DNA of 64,000 nt from Paralithodes platypus (taxonomy: Eukaryota > Arthropoda > Malacostraca > Decapoda > Lithodidae), in assembly GCA_032716605.1 (NCBI GenBank), contig CM064509.1, forward strand, positions 37,915,921 through 37,979,920. The letters are read 5' to 3'. Below, piece by piece: positions 60,600-64,000 of this stretch. Both the position numbers and the translations under genes were made by a program. The stretch's first letter is position 1. Each line of letters begins with the position of its first letter. The notes beneath the pieces are model-generated. The model ran no database searches, had not been told where the DNA came from, and saw nothing but the letters and a program-made list of their open reading frames with translations.

Positions 60600-61720
60600 A
60601 GAGAAGTACTGTACAGTAGAGGGAGGTAGGGGGGGTCCGGCGGGGGGGGGAGGGTAGAGGCGGTTTGTTCTGGTTGGCACCGGCAGAAATTGGAATGTTG
60701 CTGTCGTTGGGGGTGGGGGGGTGCCTGGGGGCGCTGGAACTGGGTATGGATGAGGGTATAGGGGTAGGGCTGGATATGGGGGATGGAGGGGGGGAGGAAG
60801 TAGGGCTAAGGAAAGAGAGGAGGGGGAGGGGGCACTGGATCGGGGTATGGATGGGGGGTAGGGTAAGGGGGGGGGAGGGTAGGAAGTAGGGCTCAGGATA
60901 GAGTGGAGGGGGGGGGGGGTACTGGATCTGGGGTATGGATGGTAGGGTAAGGCGGGGGTGGGGGGGCGCTAGATCTGGCTATGGATGGGGGGTAGGGTAA
61001 AGAGGGGGTAGGAAGTGGGGCTCAGGATGGAGTGAATGGTGGTGGTGGGGGGGGGGATTGATCTGGGTATGGATGGGGGGTAGGGGGGGCGCTGGATCTG
61101 GGTATGGATGTGGGGTAGGATAAAGGTGGGGGGTAGGAAGTGGGGCTCAGGATCGAGTGAATGGTGGTGGTGGTGGTGGGGGGGAGGGGGCTTGATCTGG
61201 GGTATGGATGGGGGGTAGGGGGGGCGCTGGATCAGGGTATGGATGGGGGGTAGGGTAAAGAGGTGGGGGGGGGGGGTTGAAGTGGGGCTCGGGATGGAGT
61301 GGAGGGTGGGGGGTAGGAGGTTGGGATGAAGGTAAAGTGGGGGTGATGGATGGGGTAGGGATTATGGGGGTGGGTGGAGTAGGAAGTGGGGTGGGAGTAG
61401 GGATGATGGGGGAATTGGGTGGGAGTAGGGATGATGGTGGGGGTGGGAGTGAATGGAAGGGATGGGGTAGGAGGTGGGGAAGGGGGTAGGAGCTTGAGAT
61501 GGGGGTAGGGATTGGGGGGGTGGGTAGGGATGATAGGGGGGGTGGGGAAGGGAGTAGGAGGTTGAGGTGAGGGTGGGGATTATGGGTGTGGGTAGGTGTA
61601 GGAGGTTGGGATGGGGGTAGGGATGATGAGTGTGGGTGGAGTAGGAGGTGGGATTGAGAATGATGGTGTTGGAGGTTGGGGTGAGGGGAGGGGATTGGGG
61701 TATGAGGTTAGGATGGATGG
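60600..61720. repeat. G-rich degenerate minisatellite
   Basis: About 1.1 kb with strong G bias on the + strand. Early units (to about 61290) approximate ggatctgggtatggatgggg, ggtagggtaa, gtgggg, ctcaggatggagtgaatgg. Later sequence is a looser ggtaggatgggggt repeat. The open frames in it are compositional artefacts. Confidence 0.88.
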
Positions 61721-61799
61721 GGCAATAGCCAGCAGCAGATTAAGGGGGAAGGGTTTGTATAATGGTTGTGTGGGGGTGAACAGTCTTAAAATATCCAAA

Positions 61800-62231
61800 C
61801 TAATGGAGTGAAACAGGGGAGGTCCAAATAGGGTTAATGATGACAGCTGGTGTTGATAATGGCTATCTAAAACATAACTAAATACTTTGGTAGGTAGGCA
61901 GATATACATACTGTACGTCAGGGTCCAGAGAATATAGGGTCAACCCACCAGCCAGGTACCGGTACCTGCGAGTGAGTGACGTCACACGGCCCACGCTCTG
62001 ACTGAACCCCTCATATAAGACACCTTGTTTTTGTGATATATTGAACTATGCGTGTAACTAGAGTCATATTTAATGAAACAGGACAAAAGAAAACATTGAA
62101 ATAATTCAAGCTAAGATTATTTTGAAATTAAATGTGCATAAATATGAAGTAATAAATTATGTATGGTGACGAGCATACAATATATTACTTGTATACACTA
62201 AGAAAATTTATTAATTCTCAACATTTCATAT

Positions 62232-62233
<2 letters not shown>
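61800..62233. other. No gene recognised
   Basis: AT-rich past 62030. No coding signal or named repeat. Confidence 0.35.
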
Positions 62234-62287
<54 letters not shown>

Positions 62288-62373
62288 TAGATAATCAAAT
62301 TACATAACTTGGGGTTAAAGGTACAGTAGATGCATGGTTGATGGTCAGAGACCTAGATATACCGGTACATCTG

Positions 62374-62448
<75 letters not shown>

Positions 62449-62631
62449 GAGAGTACAAAGGCGTACAAAGGAAATCAAGCAACAAGAGGTCTAGTGACCC
62501 CTCTAGGCTGCTTGTCCTCCAAAACACTGAGGATCAAGTGTCCGACAGTGGTTTAGAGTGGGGAAGGGAAAATTGGGAAGGGATCTACTGCCCTGGAACT
62601 AATGACCGTGGCAGGATTAGGAAGTTAGTAG

Positions 62632-62685
<54 letters not shown>

Positions 62686-62747
62686 CAACTTGAAGAAAAG
62701 AATTTCCTCTCGTGTCTCGGGATTTCCCCATCCTCCCTCTCTCTCTT

Positions 62748-62845
<98 letters not shown>
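62234..62845. repeat. Cluster of (GA)n, (CT)n and (TA)n microsatellites
   Basis: (GA)n at 62234-62284, 62388-62442 and 62634-62683. (CT)n at 62752-62804 runs directly into (AT)n to 62842. Confidence 0.95.
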
Positions 62846-62954
62846 GTAACTGTTTTGTCTGTATTGATCTTATTATTACTAAAATAGGCCCATTTTAGCA
62901 CATGGCCAAGACATTGATAGTTTGTGACCAATTGTAACTGAATTATTACATCCC

Positions 62955-63030
62955 AACCCATAATTGTATCGAAGTGTATGCTTGACCTGGGTTCGATCCC
63001 AGCCCAGGCGGACATTTAGTGGGTGTTGTA
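62955..63030 (+). mobile_element. tRNA-like SINE scrap
   Basis: CCTGGGTTCGATCCCAGCCC resembles a B box with a paired T-arm. The A-box region (gtatcgaagtgtatgcttga) is weak. Not a functional tRNA. Confidence 0.4.
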
Positions 63031-63087
63031 GTACGTCCAAGCATGTGTCACATGCTTGCACCCAGTCGGGGGACACCTCGAAGACGT

Positions 63088-63490
63088 ATACAGACTAATA
63101 ACACACATAACAAAGCCACTCCAACAGCTTCCTCTCTATCCAACACCCCTTCTCCCCTCTCTACACTATACAGAATAATAACACACATAACAAAGCCACT
63201 CCAACAGCTTCCTCTCTATCCAACACCCCTTCTCCCCTCTCTACACTATACAGAATAATAACACACATAACAAAGCCACTCCAACATCTTCCTCTCTATC
63301 CAACACCCCTTCTCCCCTCTCTACACCATACAGAATAATAACACACATAACAAAGCCACTCCAACAGCTTCCTCTCTATCCAACACCCCTTCTCCCCTCT
63401 CTACACTCTTCAGAAAAATAGGAAAAGTAGAATGTAGATACGAGGTGCCGTTGTAAAGGCTTATCCCTCAATACCTTCACCTGACCTGAT
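63088..63490. repeat. 80-bp tandem array, 4 units (inverse of repeat V)
   Basis: cagaataataacacacataa, caaagccactccaacagctt, cctctctatccaacacccct and tctcccctctctacactata repeat at exact 80-bp spacing. The flank (cgaggtgccgttgtaaaggc) is the complement of 58300-58330. Confidence 0.92.
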
Positions 63491-63600
63491 GATTATCGGC
63501 CCATATCCCATTTGTAAGGCGGTAAATAAAGGTTCTTAAGGCAAGACTAGTCGCTCTCGCTCTCTCTCTCTCTTTGACGCTGGTAACTGTACTATTTGAA

Positions 63601-63903
63601 GGGGAGATTTTCCACTTGAGGTATTTTTTTCTGGACCCCTTTCTCTCTCATGTTTAGCCCCATTGCTTTTTAGATTTTAAGACGCTCGCCCCCATTAGTT
63701 TGGCGATTTTAAGAACTTTCGCCCCATTTCTGTCAATTTTTGAGAACTTTCATGCCATTTAGCTGTCGATATTTTCCTGGCGAGCGATAGCGAGCCTGTA
63801 ATTTAAGAAGAGCCGGCCTTCGGCCGGGAAATATTTCTACCGAAAAATGTACAAATTTATCTTTAAAGGGGGTCTAGGGGTGTAATTTTAAGCTTGATGG
63901 AGG
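63601..63903. mobile_element. Family F element, running into the assembly gap
   Basis: GGGGAGATTTTCCACTTGAG, catgtttagccccattgctt, agccggccttcggccgggaa, aagcttgatggagg, then Ns. Confidence 0.8.
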
Positions 63904-64000
63904 NNNNNNNNNNNNNNNNNNNNNNNNNNNNNNNNNNNNNNNNNNNNNNNNNNNNNNNNNNNNNNNNNNNNNNNNNNNNNNNNNNNNNNNNNNNNNNNNN
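63904..64000. other. Assembly gap (N)
   Basis: 97 consecutive N to the end of the window. Confidence 1.

Noticed and set aside
60665..61909. Gly/Val-rich (+) and Pro/Ser-rich (-) open frames
   Set aside because: They are compositional artefacts of the G-rich minisatellite.

Overview
The window is eukaryotic, intron-rich and packed with repeats. The arthropod-type telomere pentamer (TTAGG/TAACC) recurs at several internal places. Together with abundant GATA, GA, CT and TA microsatellites and many tRNA-derived SINEs and LINE relics, this suggests an arthropod, probably a malacostracan (decapod-like) crustacean. The species call is inference. There is no operon, CRISPR array, rRNA or other prokaryote-type feature, and the last 97 bases are an assembly gap (N).

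Two host genes could be rebuilt exon by exon. On the + strand, 21637-33504, eleven coding exons encode a 544-residue TUG/ASPSCR1 protein: N-terminal ubiquitin-like domain, second ubiquitin-like region, acidic/Ser-Pro linker, UBX domain and the family's C-terminal PKxPKW tail. On the - strand, 54096-42159, five coding exons encode a 379-residue LAMP-family lysosomal membrane glycoprotein: signal peptide, mucin-like Thr/Pro repeat, one four-cysteine LAMP domain, one membrane span and a short basic tail ending YQSV. The genes are convergent, with about 8.7 kb between their stop codons. Both act in endomembrane traffic, but nothing in the sequence shows that the pairing is functional.

Nearly everything else is mobile DNA. 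Positions 1-6400 hold a LINE endonuclease fragment, a decayed antisense LINE and a long 3' LINE copy with a poly-A tail. Positions 6400-21400 hold nested MITEs, hairpin-rich foldback DNA at 10.5-12.3 kb, a 60-70 bp satellite at 12.6-13.2 kb, LINE 3' ends and SINEs. The TUG introns (21.7-33.3 kb) are filled by short TIR elements, a LINE split by a SINE, and nested TTAA elements. The gap between the genes holds LINE pieces and a broken MADF-domain sequence. LAMP intron 1 (46.5-54.0 kb) holds further LINEs, SINEs, a hAT-like MITE and two adjacent long-arm foldback elements. Positions 55-64 kb hold more MITEs, a 63-bp satellite, a G-rich minisatellite, long GA/CT/TA tracts and an 80-bp tandem array.

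No new multigene system was found. What stands out is how clearly the transposition record can be read: target-site duplications of 2 (TA), 3 (TWA), 4 (TTAA), 8 and 9 bp can be seen directly, there is a 21-bp LINE micro-insertion, and there is a probable twin-priming inversion.
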